The notes beneath the pieces are model-generated. The model ran no database searches, was not told the DNA's origin, and was given only the letters and a program-made list of their open reading frames with translations. Positions 36,750 to 45,712 of a stretch of 64,000 nt of DNA are shown in pieces. Source of the DNA: an uncultured Hungatella sp. (GTDB lineage Bacteria > Bacillota > Clostridia > Lachnospirales > Lachnospiraceae); assembly GCA_910588325.1 (NCBI GenBank), contig CAJUPP010000004.1, positions 21,403 to 85,402 of the forward strand, given 5' to 3'. Position numbers and translations under genes: made by a program. The first letter of the stretch is position 1, and every line of letters starts with the position of its first letter.

Positions 36750-36857
36750 ATGTTAAATGTATTAAATGTTATTAAAAAATTCGTGTTGGCAAACAGCGAG
36801 TATTGTGACGCTGCTATTACTGTGATGAATGGCGGCGACTACTATGCAAATGTTTAA
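36750..36857 (+). CDS. orphan 35-residue peptide gene
   Basis: I do not recognise this peptide. It starts MLNVLNVIKKFVLANS, an amphipathic basic N-terminal half, and continues with a single Cys (SEYCDAA) and an MNGGDYY stretch near the C-terminus. The ATG has GGAGG 7 bases upstream. A strong hairpin terminator follows 14 bp after the stop, so it is a self-standing transcript. No exporter, maturase or receptor is adjacent. It could be a signal peptide precursor, a RiPP-like precursor or a small regulatory protein. Confidence 0.6.
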   Translation: MLNVLNVIKKFVLANSEYCDAAITVMNGGDYYANV

Positions 36858-36870
36858 AAACCACATTCTG

Positions 36871-36914
36871 AAAAAGGGAGCATCGCACAAAAGATTCAAG
36901 CGATGCTCCCTTTT
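36871..36914. terminator. intrinsic terminator, bidirectional
   Basis: The 11-bp stem GGGAGCATCGC (36876-36886) pairs perfectly with 36900-36910, is followed by TTTT on the plus strand and is preceded by AAAAA, giving a T-run on the minus strand. It serves the 35-residue peptide gene and the convergent AraC gene. Confidence 0.88.
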
Positions 36915-37784
36915 CTATGCCAGATAAGGGTTGTTTATTGCACTCTGTCTTAATTTAACCGGTGTACAGTCATAAATCTCTTTAAACATCCGATAAAACA
37001 GCTTCTGATTATAAAAACCGTGTTCTTCCATAATCTCCTGAATACTGTTGTCCGTATGAAGCAGGTCCTGGTAAATGTGGTTGACTCTTACCTGATTCAC
37101 ATACTGAATAAAGGAAATTCCCATGTTTTCTTTGAAAAATCGGCAGAAATAATCTTTACTCAGCCCTAATTCATCGGCTCCGTCCTGCAGTGTAATCTTT
37201 TGCTGGTGATGTTCCTCCACAAACTGGCTGATCTGTTCCATCTGAGTCAATTTGTGAAGGCCTGATACGGAAAGAGATTCGGATATACTGGTTCCAAAAT
37301 GCTCTACCAGTTCCGCCAGAATCTGAAGCACTATGGCCTTGCTTCTCAGCTGATAGCTGGGAGTCTGCCTGAAATACAGGATCGTCAGCTCTTTTATCAG
37401 TTGGCAAAGCCTGTTGTATGAATCTTTCTGTGATGGAAGCAAAGTGCCTAAACTGCACTGAAATCGCATCAGCTCAATATCGGCAAGATACCGGCGCATA
37501 TAATTTTTAGAAATGTGGATACATACTCCCATGGTCTGAGGCATGGCATACACGGTGTCATGGACCTGGGCAGAATCCATAACCATCAACTCCAAAGGGT
37601 TCAGCCGATACTTTTTCCCCTCCATGGTGACAGTGGCTTTTCCGTTGAGAATAAACAGAAGTTCCATGGCCCGGTGCCAATGAAATGGCGAATTATGTCT
37701 CATTGTAACAAATTTAACATGATATCCATTCTCAAGCTGCTGGTCACTTTTTTCCCAAAAACTTCCTTCTGTTTTTTCTTCCAA
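36915..37784 (-). CDS. AraC family transcriptional regulator with cupin sensor
   Basis: The protein has 289 residues. The N-terminal half is a cupin (HWHRAMELLFILNGKATVTMEGK near residues 36-58), likely binding a small ligand. The C-terminal half has two HTH motifs (ITLQDGADELGLSKDYFCRFFKENMGISF and IQEIMEEHGFYNQKLFYRMFKEIYDCTP), the AraC DNA-binding pair. The start is a TTG at 37784, supported by AAGGAG 8 bases upstream. It follows the FAH-family gene by 14 bp and probably controls it. Confidence 0.92.
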   Translation of the reverse strand: MEEKTEGSFWEKSDQQLENGYHVKFVTMRHNSPFHWHRAMELLFILNGKATVTMEGKKYRLNPLELMVMDSAQVHDTVYAMPQTMGVCIHISKNYMRRYLADIELMRFQCSLGTLLPSQKDSYNRLCQLIKELTILYFRQTPSYQLRSKAIVLQILAELVEHFGTSISESLSVSGLHKLTQMEQISQFVEEHHQQKITLQDGADELGLSKDYFCRFFKENMGISFIQYVNQVRVNHIYQDLLHTDNSIQEIMEEHGFYNQKLFYRMFKEIYDCTPVKLRQSAINNPYLA

Positions 37785-37798
37785 ATGTCATTCTCCTT

Positions 37799-38698
37799 CT
37801 ATTCATCCACTATGATATTGGTTAATCTTCCGATTCCTTCGATCTCACACACTACCTCATCTCCGGTTTTTAAAAATTTAGGAGGGTCAAAACCAAGTCC
37901 TGCTCCGGCCGGTGTTCCGGTGGCAATAATGGTGCCTGCCCGCAGAGTCATACCGCCTGATAATTCGCTGATAATATGGTCGATGTCAAAAATCAAAAGT
38001 TCCGTGTTGCTGTCCTGACGCAGTTCTCCATTGACATAGGAGCGGATGGAAAGCTTTGGCGGATAGGCAATCTCATCTGCCGACACGATGCATGGCCCCA
38101 TTGGGAAAAATCCGTCCAGGCTTTTTCCAAAATACCATTGACTGTGACGGTTCTGCACATCTCTGGCACTGACATCATTAATAATCGTATAGCCAAATAT
38201 GTAATTCTTCGCATCTTCTGCAGACACGTGGTAGGCATCTTTTCCGATGATCACTGCCAGTTCCACTTCATAATCCAGACATTCTGCCAGATTGGCATGC
38301 CTTGGAATCCCGCCTTTGTCTCCGGTGGCATAATTGACCCTTTTTGAAAAATAGACTGCATGAGGCCTTTCTCCGTTAAAGGATTCCTTCTTGTATCTGG
38401 CAGATTCCTCCGCATGGGCCATGTAATTGACACCCAGACAGATTACATCCTGTTTTGGTCTTAAAATCGGAGCCAGCAGCTTTACTTCCTCTATTCTGGC
38501 TGCTCCCGGCACCTCATAGGGATCTTTTAAAGCCATATGGTTTAAAAACTGAATTTCTGATTCGCTAAGTTCCTCAATGGCATCCCTCATCGCCCGATAA
38601 TCCATGCCGAAACAATCCAGCGGATAAATCCACTTTCCGTCTGCATTTAAAATACCAAGCTTTTGCTTTCTTTCCACCTCGAAAGTGACAATTTTCAT
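37799..38698 (-). CDS. fumarylacetoacetate hydrolase family protein
   Basis: This FAH-fold hydrolase/isomerase has 299 residues. DYEVELAVIIGKDAYHV supplies metal-binding acidic residues, and TIINDVSARDVQNRH and GPCIVSADEI are family motifs. FAH proteins cleave C-C bonds of beta-diketo acids in aromatic or sugar-acid degradation; the substrate here is unknown. The ATG at 38698 has GGAGG 11 bases upstream. It is co-transcribed with the AraC regulator. Confidence 0.9.
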   Translation of the reverse strand: MKIVTFEVERKQKLGILNADGKWIYPLDCFGMDYRAMRDAIEELSESEIQFLNHMALKDPYEVPGAARIEEVKLLAPILRPKQDVICLGVNYMAHAEESARYKKESFNGERPHAVYFSKRVNYATGDKGGIPRHANLAECLDYEVELAVIIGKDAYHVSAEDAKNYIFGYTIINDVSARDVQNRHSQWYFGKSLDGFFPMGPCIVSADEIAYPPKLSIRSYVNGELRQDSNTELLIFDIDHIISELSGGMTLRAGTIIATGTPAGAGLGFDPPKFLKTGDEVVCEIEGIGRLTNIIVDE

Positions 38699-38768
38699 AA
38701 TGTCTTCTGCCTCCAACCTGTTTTTTGTCAATTTACAGTCTACAGCATTTCTGTATTTACAATTGCTA

Positions 38769-41537
38769 TTATAATCGTTCTTTTCTCCAAAGGCAAGTGA
38801 AAATATAACGAAGCATTTTTCCGGTCTGAATAATTATTGTTGGAAAGAATGCAGAGAAACACACACAGACAAGCTGCTGTCTGCTCAAATCTGCAGCCGA
38901 AAATAAAATCTGCAGTCCAGGTACAAAAAGGGCCGCTGCCAGAAGCAGAACTCCGGCTTCAAATGCCATTACCGTATACAGGTTGCTGAACACCCCTATT
39001 TTTAAAACCGGATAAACGCTTCTGCAGTTGAAGCCGTGAAACAGCCGCGCCAGCGTCAGAGTGGAAAAGGCCATGGTGCTGGCCAATGCAGGGCTTTCTG
39101 CCAACCCGATCCGATATGCATACATCGTGCAGACTGCAATCAATAAACCCTGAATCATAATTTCTCCTATAAATCCAAGTGTCAGAATTCCCTTTTTAGG
39201 ATTTCTGGGAGGCACGTTTAAAAGCCTTTTTTCAGGCTGCTCCATACCGATGGCAATCGCCGGAAGGGAGTCTGTCAAAAGATTGATAAACAGCAAATGG
39301 ACAGGTGCAAAGGGAACGGGCAATGCCAGAATCGTAGTGTACAGTACACAGAAAATTCCAGCCATGTTGCCTGACAGAAGAAATCCGATGGCATTGCGGA
39401 TATTTCTGTACACATTCCTGCCGTTGGCCACGGCTTTAATGATGGTGGCAAAATTATCATCTGCCAGAATCATAGCTGCCGCATCCTTGGACACCTCAGT
39501 GCCGTTTTTTCCCATGGCGATTCCGATATCTGCCTGTTTTAAAGCAGGAGCGTCATTGACTCCGTCGCCGGTCATAGCCACAATATTGCCTTTCTTCTGC
39601 CATGCCCGGACAATCCGCAGTTTATTTTCCGGAGAAACTCTGGCATATACCGTAATCTGTTCCAGATTTTTTTCCAGATCCTCCTCCTTCATTGCATTTA
39701 ACTCTGCACCTGTCACAGCCTGGTCATCGGGCTTTCGGATTCCTACCTGCTCTGCGATGGCCATAGCTGTCACTTTATGGTCTCCTGTAATCATCACTGG
39801 TACAATTCCTGCTCTCTTTGCATCCTGGACTGCTGTTTTGGTCTCTGGTCTGGGCGGGTCCATCATGGCAGCCATTCCAAGAAAGACGTAGTCCCGCTCC
39901 AGTTTTTCGGCTGGCAGAAGGGCTTCCTCTCTTCGAAGAGGCCGGAATGTCAGAGCCAGAACTCTCAATCCTTTCCGAGAGTAAATCTGATTCTGTTCCA
40001 TAATTCGTCTCCGATCCTCTGATGTTATAGAGCGCACGTTTCCTTTTTCTGCAATCCGTCTGCATCTCTCCAGAAGAATATCGACGGCCCCTTTTGTCAG
40101 AAGAATCCGGTCGCAGTTCTCTGCCCCTGCATTCATGCCTTTCCAATTTCCTGTCCAGCTGATTCTGTGGATAGTACTCATCATCTTTCTATCGGAATCA
40201 AAGGGGATCTCCCTGACCCTAGGATAGCGGTTCCGGATTCCCTCAGGGGAAAGCCCTCTTTCACAGATCAGTTCTATCAGAGCAAGCTCCGTGGCATCGC
40301 CTATCCCTTCTGTTCTGGTTCCCTCTGCTCCGGCTTCCTCTCCCCTAGTTTCTTTTGTTCGAACGCCCTCTGCATCCGTATCTTCTCTCTCTTTTTCTTT
40401 CCAGCTCTCCATTCCAGGCACTGCGTCATTTACCAATGCACAAACCTCCAGAAATGTTTTGTGCCGGGGTTTTGCAACTTTTAATTGCTGCCATTCTATG
40501 GTTTCTCCGTCCAGAGTAATCTTCTCCACACTCATGCGGTTCTGAGTCAGGGTTCCTGTTTTATCGGTACATATGACTGATACGCATCCAAGGCTTTCCA
40601 CTGCCTTTAAATCTTTGATAATCGCCTGCTCTCTGGCCATTTTCTGGGTCCCCATGGCCTGCACAATCGTCACAATGGAACCAAGGGCTTCCGGAATGGC
40701 CGCTACTGCCAGAGCCACTGCAAACATCAGAGAATCCAGCACCGGCATCTTCCGGTATAAGCTTAAAAGAAATACAACCAGGCATATCACCATAATCGCT
40801 GCCGCCAGCCGGCTGCTGAACTCATCCAGGCTGACCTGCAGCGGGGTTTTCTTTTCTTTTGTGTCATTCATCATGGAAGCTATCTTTCCCAGTTCCGTGT
40901 TCATGCCTGTTGCGGTCACCACAATGCTTCCCCGCCCTGATGTAACCAGAGAACCGGAATATACCATGTTGCTGCGGTCTGCCAGAGAAACCGTCCTTTC
41001 CACTGGCTTTTCTGTCTTCCATACTGCCAGGGATTCCCCTGTGAGAGAACTTTCATTTATGTATAATGCGGCAGCTTCCAGAATGCGGCCATCAGCCACT
41101 ACCAGATCTCCTGCCTCCAGGAATAAAATATCCCCTGGCACTACCTCTCTCGAAGGTATCTGAGTCTCCCTTTTGTCCCGCAGCACCGTAGCCATAGGAG
41201 CGGACAGAGCCTTTAGGCTTTCCAGAGATTTCTGGGCTTTCTGGTGCTGTATGGTTCCCAGTATGGCATTTAACGTAATGACAGCAAAAATCACCACCGT
41301 GCTTTCCATATTATCTGTCAGCATGGAAATCACAGCAGCACCAATCAAAATCAACACCAAAAGATCCTGGAATTGTTTTAAAAATACCTTCCAGGCAGGA
41401 TATTTTTTTGATTCTATCAGCTGGTTCTCCCCAAACCGCCTTCTTCGTTCTGTCACCTGACTGCCGGTGAGTCCGGCATCGGTCACCTGCAAATCATCCA
41501 GAACTTCCTTTCCTGTACACTGATACCATTCTTTCAT
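38769..41537 (-). CDS. P-type Ca2+-transporting ATPase (PMCA/SERCA-like)
   Basis: The 922-residue ion pump has the phosphorylation motif CTDKTGTLTQNRM, TGES in the actuator domain, and TGDGVNDAPALKQADIGIAMG in the hinge. PEALG replaces the usual PEGL in membrane segment 4. About ten membrane segments match a Ca2+/cation ATPase. The nucleotide-binding domain has an extra acidic repetitive stretch (DAEGVRTKE, GAEGTRTEG) near residues 390-420, just before GDATELALIELI. The ATG has AAGGACG upstream. Confidence 0.92.
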   Translation of the reverse strand: MKEWYQCTGKEVLDDLQVTDAGLTGSQVTERRRRFGENQLIESKKYPAWKVFLKQFQDLLVLILIGAAVISMLTDNMESTVVIFAVITLNAILGTIQHQKAQKSLESLKALSAPMATVLRDKRETQIPSREVVPGDILFLEAGDLVVADGRILEAAALYINESSLTGESLAVWKTEKPVERTVSLADRSNMVYSGSLVTSGRGSIVVTATGMNTELGKIASMMNDTKEKKTPLQVSLDEFSSRLAAAIMVICLVVFLLSLYRKMPVLDSLMFAVALAVAAIPEALGSIVTIVQAMGTQKMAREQAIIKDLKAVESLGCVSVICTDKTGTLTQNRMSVEKITLDGETIEWQQLKVAKPRHKTFLEVCALVNDAVPGMESWKEKEREDTDAEGVRTKETRGEEAGAEGTRTEGIGDATELALIELICERGLSPEGIRNRYPRVREIPFDSDRKMMSTIHRISWTGNWKGMNAGAENCDRILLTKGAVDILLERCRRIAEKGNVRSITSEDRRRIMEQNQIYSRKGLRVLALTFRPLRREEALLPAEKLERDYVFLGMAAMMDPPRPETKTAVQDAKRAGIVPVMITGDHKVTAMAIAEQVGIRKPDDQAVTGAELNAMKEEDLEKNLEQITVYARVSPENKLRIVRAWQKKGNIVAMTGDGVNDAPALKQADIGIAMGKNGTEVSKDAAAMILADDNFATIIKAVANGRNVYRNIRNAIGFLLSGNMAGIFCVLYTTILALPVPFAPVHLLFINLLTDSLPAIAIGMEQPEKRLLNVPPRNPKKGILTLGFIGEIMIQGLLIAVCTMYAYRIGLAESPALASTMAFSTLTLARLFHGFNCRSVYPVLKIGVFSNLYTVMAFEAGVLLLAAALFVPGLQILFSAADLSRQQLVCVCFSAFFPTIIIQTGKMLRYIFTCLWRKERL

Positions 41538-41659
41538 GGCAGACGTCCTTTTATTTTTCCTTCCATATCTATGCTGGTTTGGATAAAAACATGTAAAATT
41601 GTATTTGTCTTTCCGACGGTTTTCCGGTATACTTGTTACTGTTCACTGCACATATATTT

Positions 41660-41825
41660 CTAGTATAACCCACACTAATTACCGATACCTTTCACGCAGG
41701 ATAAATTTTGAGCCTGCAAGACGGAGGAATGAGGCGTAGCCGGTAGCTATGTCGATTGACGACAACGCAGCAGATGGAAATTTAGACAAGTGAAAGGTAC
41801 GGTTAATTAGTGTGGATTATACTAG
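41660..41825. repeat. family C palindromic element (166 bp) upstream of luxS
   Basis: Outer arms of about 36 bp (41660-41695 and 41790-41825) are complementary apart from one mismatch and two small indels. Both ends read outward as TTATACTAG. The interior holds the hairpin GCAGG..CCTGC and a stretch GAGGCGTAGCCGGTAGCTATG. It fills most of the gap between the divergent P-ATPase (start 41537) and luxS (start 41866) genes, so it may supply the luxS promoter. The interior resembles dispersed Lachnospiraceae palindromes, but I cannot confirm that here. Confidence 0.75.
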
Positions 41826-41865
41826 TAGAGCTTCTAAAAAGGAACCGGAAAGGGGTATGATTATT

Positions 41866-42345
41866 ATGGAAAAAATCACAAGTTTTACTATTGACCATTT
41901 AAAACTGCTGCCAGGCGTGTATGTCTCGAGGAAAGACCATGCCAAAGATACGACTGTCACCACCTTTGATATCCGCATGACACGCCCTAATTTCGAGCCG
42001 GTGATGAATACGGCTGAGGTTCATACCATCGAACATTTAGGCGCTACATTTCTCCGCAATCACGCTGTCTATAAGGATCAGGTTCTGTATTTCGGGCCTA
42101 TGGGATGCCGTACCGGCTTTTATCTGCTGCTTACGGGCGACCACAGTTCCAGGGAGATTGTGCCTCTTATGAAAGAACTGTTTTGTTTTATCAAAGATTT
42201 TGAGGGGGACGTTCCGGGGGCTGCTGCCAAAGACTGCGGCAACTATCTGGACATGAATCTGGGAATGGCCAGATATCTGGCTGAAAAATATCTGAAAGAG
42301 GTTCTGGAAGATATCGATGACACAAGATTAGTATATCCGGAATAA
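41866..42345 (+). CDS. luxS: S-ribosylhomocysteine lyase
   Basis: LuxS cleaves S-ribosylhomocysteine to homocysteine and DPD, the AI-2 precursor, in the activated methyl cycle. The 159-residue protein has the metal site HTIEHLGATFLRNH and the catalytic Cys in GPMGCRTGFY. The frame is open from 41812, inside the family C repeat, but the ATG at 41866 gives the family length and lies 9 bp after a site (GGAAAGGGG). No other methyl-cycle gene is close. Confidence 0.96.
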   Translation: MEKITSFTIDHLKLLPGVYVSRKDHAKDTTVTTFDIRMTRPNFEPVMNTAEVHTIEHLGATFLRNHAVYKDQVLYFGPMGCRTGFYLLLTGDHSSREIVPLMKELFCFIKDFEGDVPGAAAKDCGNYLDMNLGMARYLAEKYLKEVLEDIDDTRLVYPE

Positions 42346-42379
42346 AGCCTGCCGCTAAAATATGTATCATACAACCGAC

Positions 42380-42410
42380 GAGGGCCGGATTCCTTAGGAA
42401 TCCGGCCCTC
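42380..42410. terminator. strong GC-rich hairpin between convergent genes
   Basis: A perfect 14-bp stem GAGGGCCGGATTCC (42380-42393) pairs with 42397-42410 around a TTA loop. No clear T-run follows on either strand, but its location between the ends of luxS (42345) and glnN (42430) fits a terminator. Confidence 0.6.
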
Positions 42411-42429
42411 ATCGATCTGGATCTGTCAA

Positions 42430-44547
42430 TTACACTTCAAAAATCAAATCCCCGTAGCTTGGGAATGGCCACAGTTCTTTATCCACAATCATCTCCAGCC
42501 GGTCCGCCGGTGCGCGGAGCGCCTCCATAGCCGGAACCACCCTGTCATGGTATGCATGAGCACAGGTACTGGCATCGGAGACTGCCAGACATTCTTCTGT
42601 AATATCTGTCAGGGCTGCCAAAGCTACCTTCATATCAGACAGCAGCGCAGAGGTCTCCACCAGAAGTTCTGTCTGTACACTGGTATCTGCTTCCGGGCAT
42701 GCGGCCTTCACTGCTCCCAAAGACTCTGCCAGTTCTGTCGTATACTTGATAACAGCCGGAATAATCTGCTTGCCTGCCATATCAATCATGGTTCTCGCCT
42801 CAATGTTAATAGCCTTGGCATAAGCTTCATATTCCACCTCTGCACGGGATTCCAGCTCTGCCTTCGTAAAGACACCAAATTCCTCATACAGTTTTACTGC
42901 CTTGTCTGTAGTCAGTGCCGGAATGGCGTCTACCATGGAGCGGATGTTAGGAAGTCCTCTCTTTTTGGCCTCTTCCACCCATGCATCAGAATATCCGTTT
43001 CCATTGAAGATAATTCTTCTGTGCTCAGATAAAAGTTTCTTAATCATATCATGCACTGCCATGTCAAAGTTTTCTGCCTTCTCCAGCTCATCGGCGGCTT
43101 CCTTAAATGCCTCGGCTACAATAGTATTCAGCACTACGTTTGGCGGGGCAATGGAATCGGAAGAGCCTACCATACGGAATTCAAATTTATTTCCGGTAAA
43201 TGCAAAGGGTGAAGTACGGTTGCGGTCTGTTGCGTCCTTATCCAGATCTGGCAGGGTGGCGACACCTGTCAGCAGTTTGCCGCCTTTTTTGGAATGAGTC
43301 GCCTCGCCAGTGCTGCACAGCTGGTTGATGACATCCTCTAACTGCTCTCCAACGAAAATAGAGATAATGGCAGGCGGTGCCTCATTGGCCCCCAGTCTGT
43401 GGTCATTACCCACATCAGAGGCAGACTCCCGCAGCAAATCTGCATGCTTGTCAACAGCCTTCAATACACATCCTAATACCAGAAGGAACTGGATATTCTC
43501 ATGAGGCGTATCTCCTGGGTTTAACATATTGATTCCGTCATCAGACGTCAGAGACCAGTTGTTATGCTTGCCGGAACCATTGACACCGGCAAAGGGTTTC
43601 TCATGAAGCAGGCAGGTCAGTCCATGGCGTCCGGCCACCTTCTTTAAGGTCTCCATCACTGTCTGGTTATGGTCGACTGCCACATTGGCTTCGTCATAGA
43701 TGGGAGCCAGCTCATGCTGCGCCGGAGCCACCTCATTGTGCTGTGTCTTGGCTGTGACTCCCATTTTCCACAGTTCTTTATTTACCTCATTCATGTAAGC
43801 GCCGATTCTCTCGCGGATGGCGCCAAAATAGTGATCCTCCAGCTCCTGGCCCTTGGGAGGCATAGCGCCAAATAAGGTACGTCCGGCATAGATCAAATCT
43901 TTTCTCTGCAAATATTTGGCCCGGTCAACCAGAAAATACTCTTGCTCCGGCCCTACACAAGGAACCACCCGCTTTGAAGTAGTGTTGCCAAACAGCTTCA
44001 AAATCCTTAAAGACTGTTTGTCAATGGCCTGCATGGAGCGAAGAAGAGGAGTCTTCTGATCCAGCGCCTCTCCCTTATAGGAACAGAATGCCGTAGGAAT
44101 ACATAACGTTACTCCCAGAGCATCCTCCCGGATAAATGCGGGAGATGTACAATCCCAGGCCGTATAGCCTCTGGCCTCGAAGGTAGCCCGAAGGCCTCCT
44201 GAAGGAAATGAGGATGCATCCGGTTCGCCTTTAATCAGCTCCTTGCCGGAAAATTCCATAATAACCTTCCCCTCTGCATCGGGAGCGGAAATAAAGGAAT
44301 CATGCTTCTCTGCAGTTACGCCGGTTAATGGCTGAAACCAATGGGTGTAATGTGTGGCACCCCGCTTGATAGCCCAGTCTTTCATGGCATGAGCCACCAC
44401 GTCGGCGATGGATGGATCCAATTCCGCGCCATCCTCTATGGTTTTTTTCAGTTTTTTGAAAACACTTTTAGGCAGGTACTCTCTCATAACCGTTTCATTA
44501 AACACATTTTTACCAAAAATCTCAGCTACGTTTATCAGCTCACTCAT
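42430..44547 (-). CDS. glnN: glutamine synthetase type III
   Basis: This 705-residue GSIII forms glutamine from glutamate, ammonia and ATP. Recognisable blocks are the N-terminal FNETVMREYLPKSVFKKL, the GPEQEYFLVD segment (GS metal site), HNEVAPAQHELAPIYDEANVAVDHNQ, the KPFAGVNGSGKHNNWSL loop, and RTSPFAFTGNKFEFRMVGSSDS. It is longer than GSI, as expected. The ATG has AGGAGG upstream. A structured leader and a good promoter precede it (44604-44714), so nitrogen-dependent control is likely. Confidence 0.96.
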   Translation of the reverse strand: MSELINVAEIFGKNVFNETVMREYLPKSVFKKLKKTIEDGAELDPSIADVVAHAMKDWAIKRGATHYTHWFQPLTGVTAEKHDSFISAPDAEGKVIMEFSGKELIKGEPDASSFPSGGLRATFEARGYTAWDCTSPAFIREDALGVTLCIPTAFCSYKGEALDQKTPLLRSMQAIDKQSLRILKLFGNTTSKRVVPCVGPEQEYFLVDRAKYLQRKDLIYAGRTLFGAMPPKGQELEDHYFGAIRERIGAYMNEVNKELWKMGVTAKTQHNEVAPAQHELAPIYDEANVAVDHNQTVMETLKKVAGRHGLTCLLHEKPFAGVNGSGKHNNWSLTSDDGINMLNPGDTPHENIQFLLVLGCVLKAVDKHADLLRESASDVGNDHRLGANEAPPAIISIFVGEQLEDVINQLCSTGEATHSKKGGKLLTGVATLPDLDKDATDRNRTSPFAFTGNKFEFRMVGSSDSIAPPNVVLNTIVAEAFKEAADELEKAENFDMAVHDMIKKLLSEHRRIIFNGNGYSDAWVEEAKKRGLPNIRSMVDAIPALTTDKAVKLYEEFGVFTKAELESRAEVEYEAYAKAINIEARTMIDMAGKQIIPAVIKYTTELAESLGAVKAACPEADTSVQTELLVETSALLSDMKVALAALTDITEECLAVSDASTCAHAYHDRVVPAMEALRAPADRLEMIVDKELWPFPSYGDLIFEV

Positions 44548-44603
44548 AATCTTTCTATCCTCCTAAGCTAGATTTTCTGTTGCGATTTTTCATAACTTCC
44601 TCA

Positions 44604-44670
44604 GGCCTTTGGCTGCCGTACATGTCCTGTACAGCAGAAATGGCGTCCTCCCCCAAAGGAAAACGCCATT
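44604..44670 (-). promoter_or_regulatory. structured RNA leader of glnN
   Basis: The minus-strand transcript has two adjacent hairpins before glnN. Hairpin 1 spans 44670-44639 with the 8-bp stem AATGGCGT/ACGCCATT around an interior loop. Hairpin 2 spans 44637-44613 with a 9-bp stem CTGCTGTAC/GTACGGCAG (one G-U) and loop AGGACAT. One base separates them, and a short GCC-AAA-GGC follows. Tandem hairpins before a clostridial glutamine synthetase recall ANTAR-protein antitermination targets, but the loops do not match the six-base ANTAR pattern exactly. The distance to the start codon is about 55 bases. Confidence 0.55.
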
Positions 44671-44685
44671 GTTTTTTACTTAATT

Positions 44686-44714
44686 AAAATAAACCATCTG
44701 CCGAAAAAAATCAA
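44686..44714 (-). promoter_or_regulatory. promoter of glnN
   Basis: On the minus strand TTGATT (44714-44709) and TATTTT (44691-44686) are 17 bp apart. The -35 lies inside the stem of the fba terminator (44704-44741). Confidence 0.65.
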
Positions 44715-44741
44715 GTTTTTTTTTCAAATTTTTGATTTTTT
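44704..44741 (-). terminator. intrinsic terminator of fba
   Basis: Read on the minus strand, AAAAAATCAA (44741-44732) pairs with TTGATTTTTT (44714-44705), ending in a T-run, 18 bp after the fba stop. It is AT-rich, so probably weak. Confidence 0.55.
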
Positions 44742-44758
44742 ATTTATAACCGGATAAA

Positions 44759-45622
44759 TCAAGCTTTGCCTACAGAACCAAAGAGTTCCATCTTCTCTTT
44801 TACGGTTGCCTTAATTGCCTCTGTGCCAGGAGCCAGAAGTTTTCTTGGATCATAGCCCTTGCCCTGCTGATCCTTGCCTGCCTCAATATACTCACGGGTT
44901 GCTGCTGCGAAGGACAGCTGGCACTCTGTGTTTACATTGATCTTTGCTACACCCAGACTGATGGCTTTCTTAATCATGTCAGCCGGAATTCCTGTACCGC
45001 CGTGAAGAACCAGAGGCATATCGCCGACTTTTTCTTTCACTGCTTCCAGAGTCTCAAAGCTTAAGCCCGGCCAGTTTGCCGGATATTTGCCGTGAATGTT
45101 GCCGATACCTGCTGCCAGGAAGTCAATACCTAAATCAGCAATCGCCTTGCACTCGTTGGGATCTGCGCACTCGCCCATACCTACAACGCCGTCTTCTTCG
45201 CCGCCGATGGAGCCGACTTCTGCCTCAATGGACAATCCTTTTTCTTTACAGATCTTCACTAACTCTGTGGTCTTTTCAATATTCTCCGCAATCGGATAAT
45301 GGGAACCGTCAAACATAACGGATGAGAATCCTGCCTCGATGCATTTCAGACATCCGTCATAGCTGCCGTGATCCAGGTGGAGTGCTACAGGAACCGTAAT
45401 CTTTAACTCTTCCAGCATTCCGTTTACCATGCCTACTACGGTCTTATAGCCAGTCATATACTTGCCTGCACCCTCAGATACGCCTAAGATAACCGGGGAT
45501 TTCAGTTCTTCTGCGGTAAGAAGAATGGCCTTTGTCCACTCCAGATTGTTGATGTTAAACTGACCTACGGCATATTTACCTTCTCTTGCTTTGTCAAGCA
45601 TCTCTTTTGCTGATACCAGCAT
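44759..45622 (-). CDS. fba: fructose-bisphosphate aldolase class II
   Basis: This 287-residue zinc-dependent aldolase interconverts fructose 1,6-bisphosphate with DHAP and glyceraldehyde 3-phosphate. LHLDHGSYDGCLKCIEAGFSSVMFDGSHY carries the zinc His and catalytic Asp, and LVLHGGTGIP and KINVNTECQLSF carry further metal and phosphate-binding residues. The ATG has GGAGG upstream. It is a stand-alone glycolytic gene. The short paralog families (tagatose/ketose-bisphosphate aldolase) are possible, but the sequence fits Fba well. Confidence 0.94.
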   Translation of the reverse strand: MLVSAKEMLDKAREGKYAVGQFNINNLEWTKAILLTAEELKSPVILGVSEGAGKYMTGYKTVVGMVNGMLEELKITVPVALHLDHGSYDGCLKCIEAGFSSVMFDGSHYPIAENIEKTTELVKICKEKGLSIEAEVGSIGGEEDGVVGMGECADPNECKAIADLGIDFLAAGIGNIHGKYPANWPGLSFETLEAVKEKVGDMPLVLHGGTGIPADMIKKAISLGVAKINVNTECQLSFAAATREYIEAGKDQQGKGYDPRKLLAPGTEAIKATVKEKMELFGSVGKA

Positions 45623-45712
45623 AATACATGTCCTCCATATTCTTTATTTCGCCGTGTCCGCCTGCCGGTAAAGGATCCGGAAAGGGATGGTGATTGATTA
45701 TATAATACTAAG

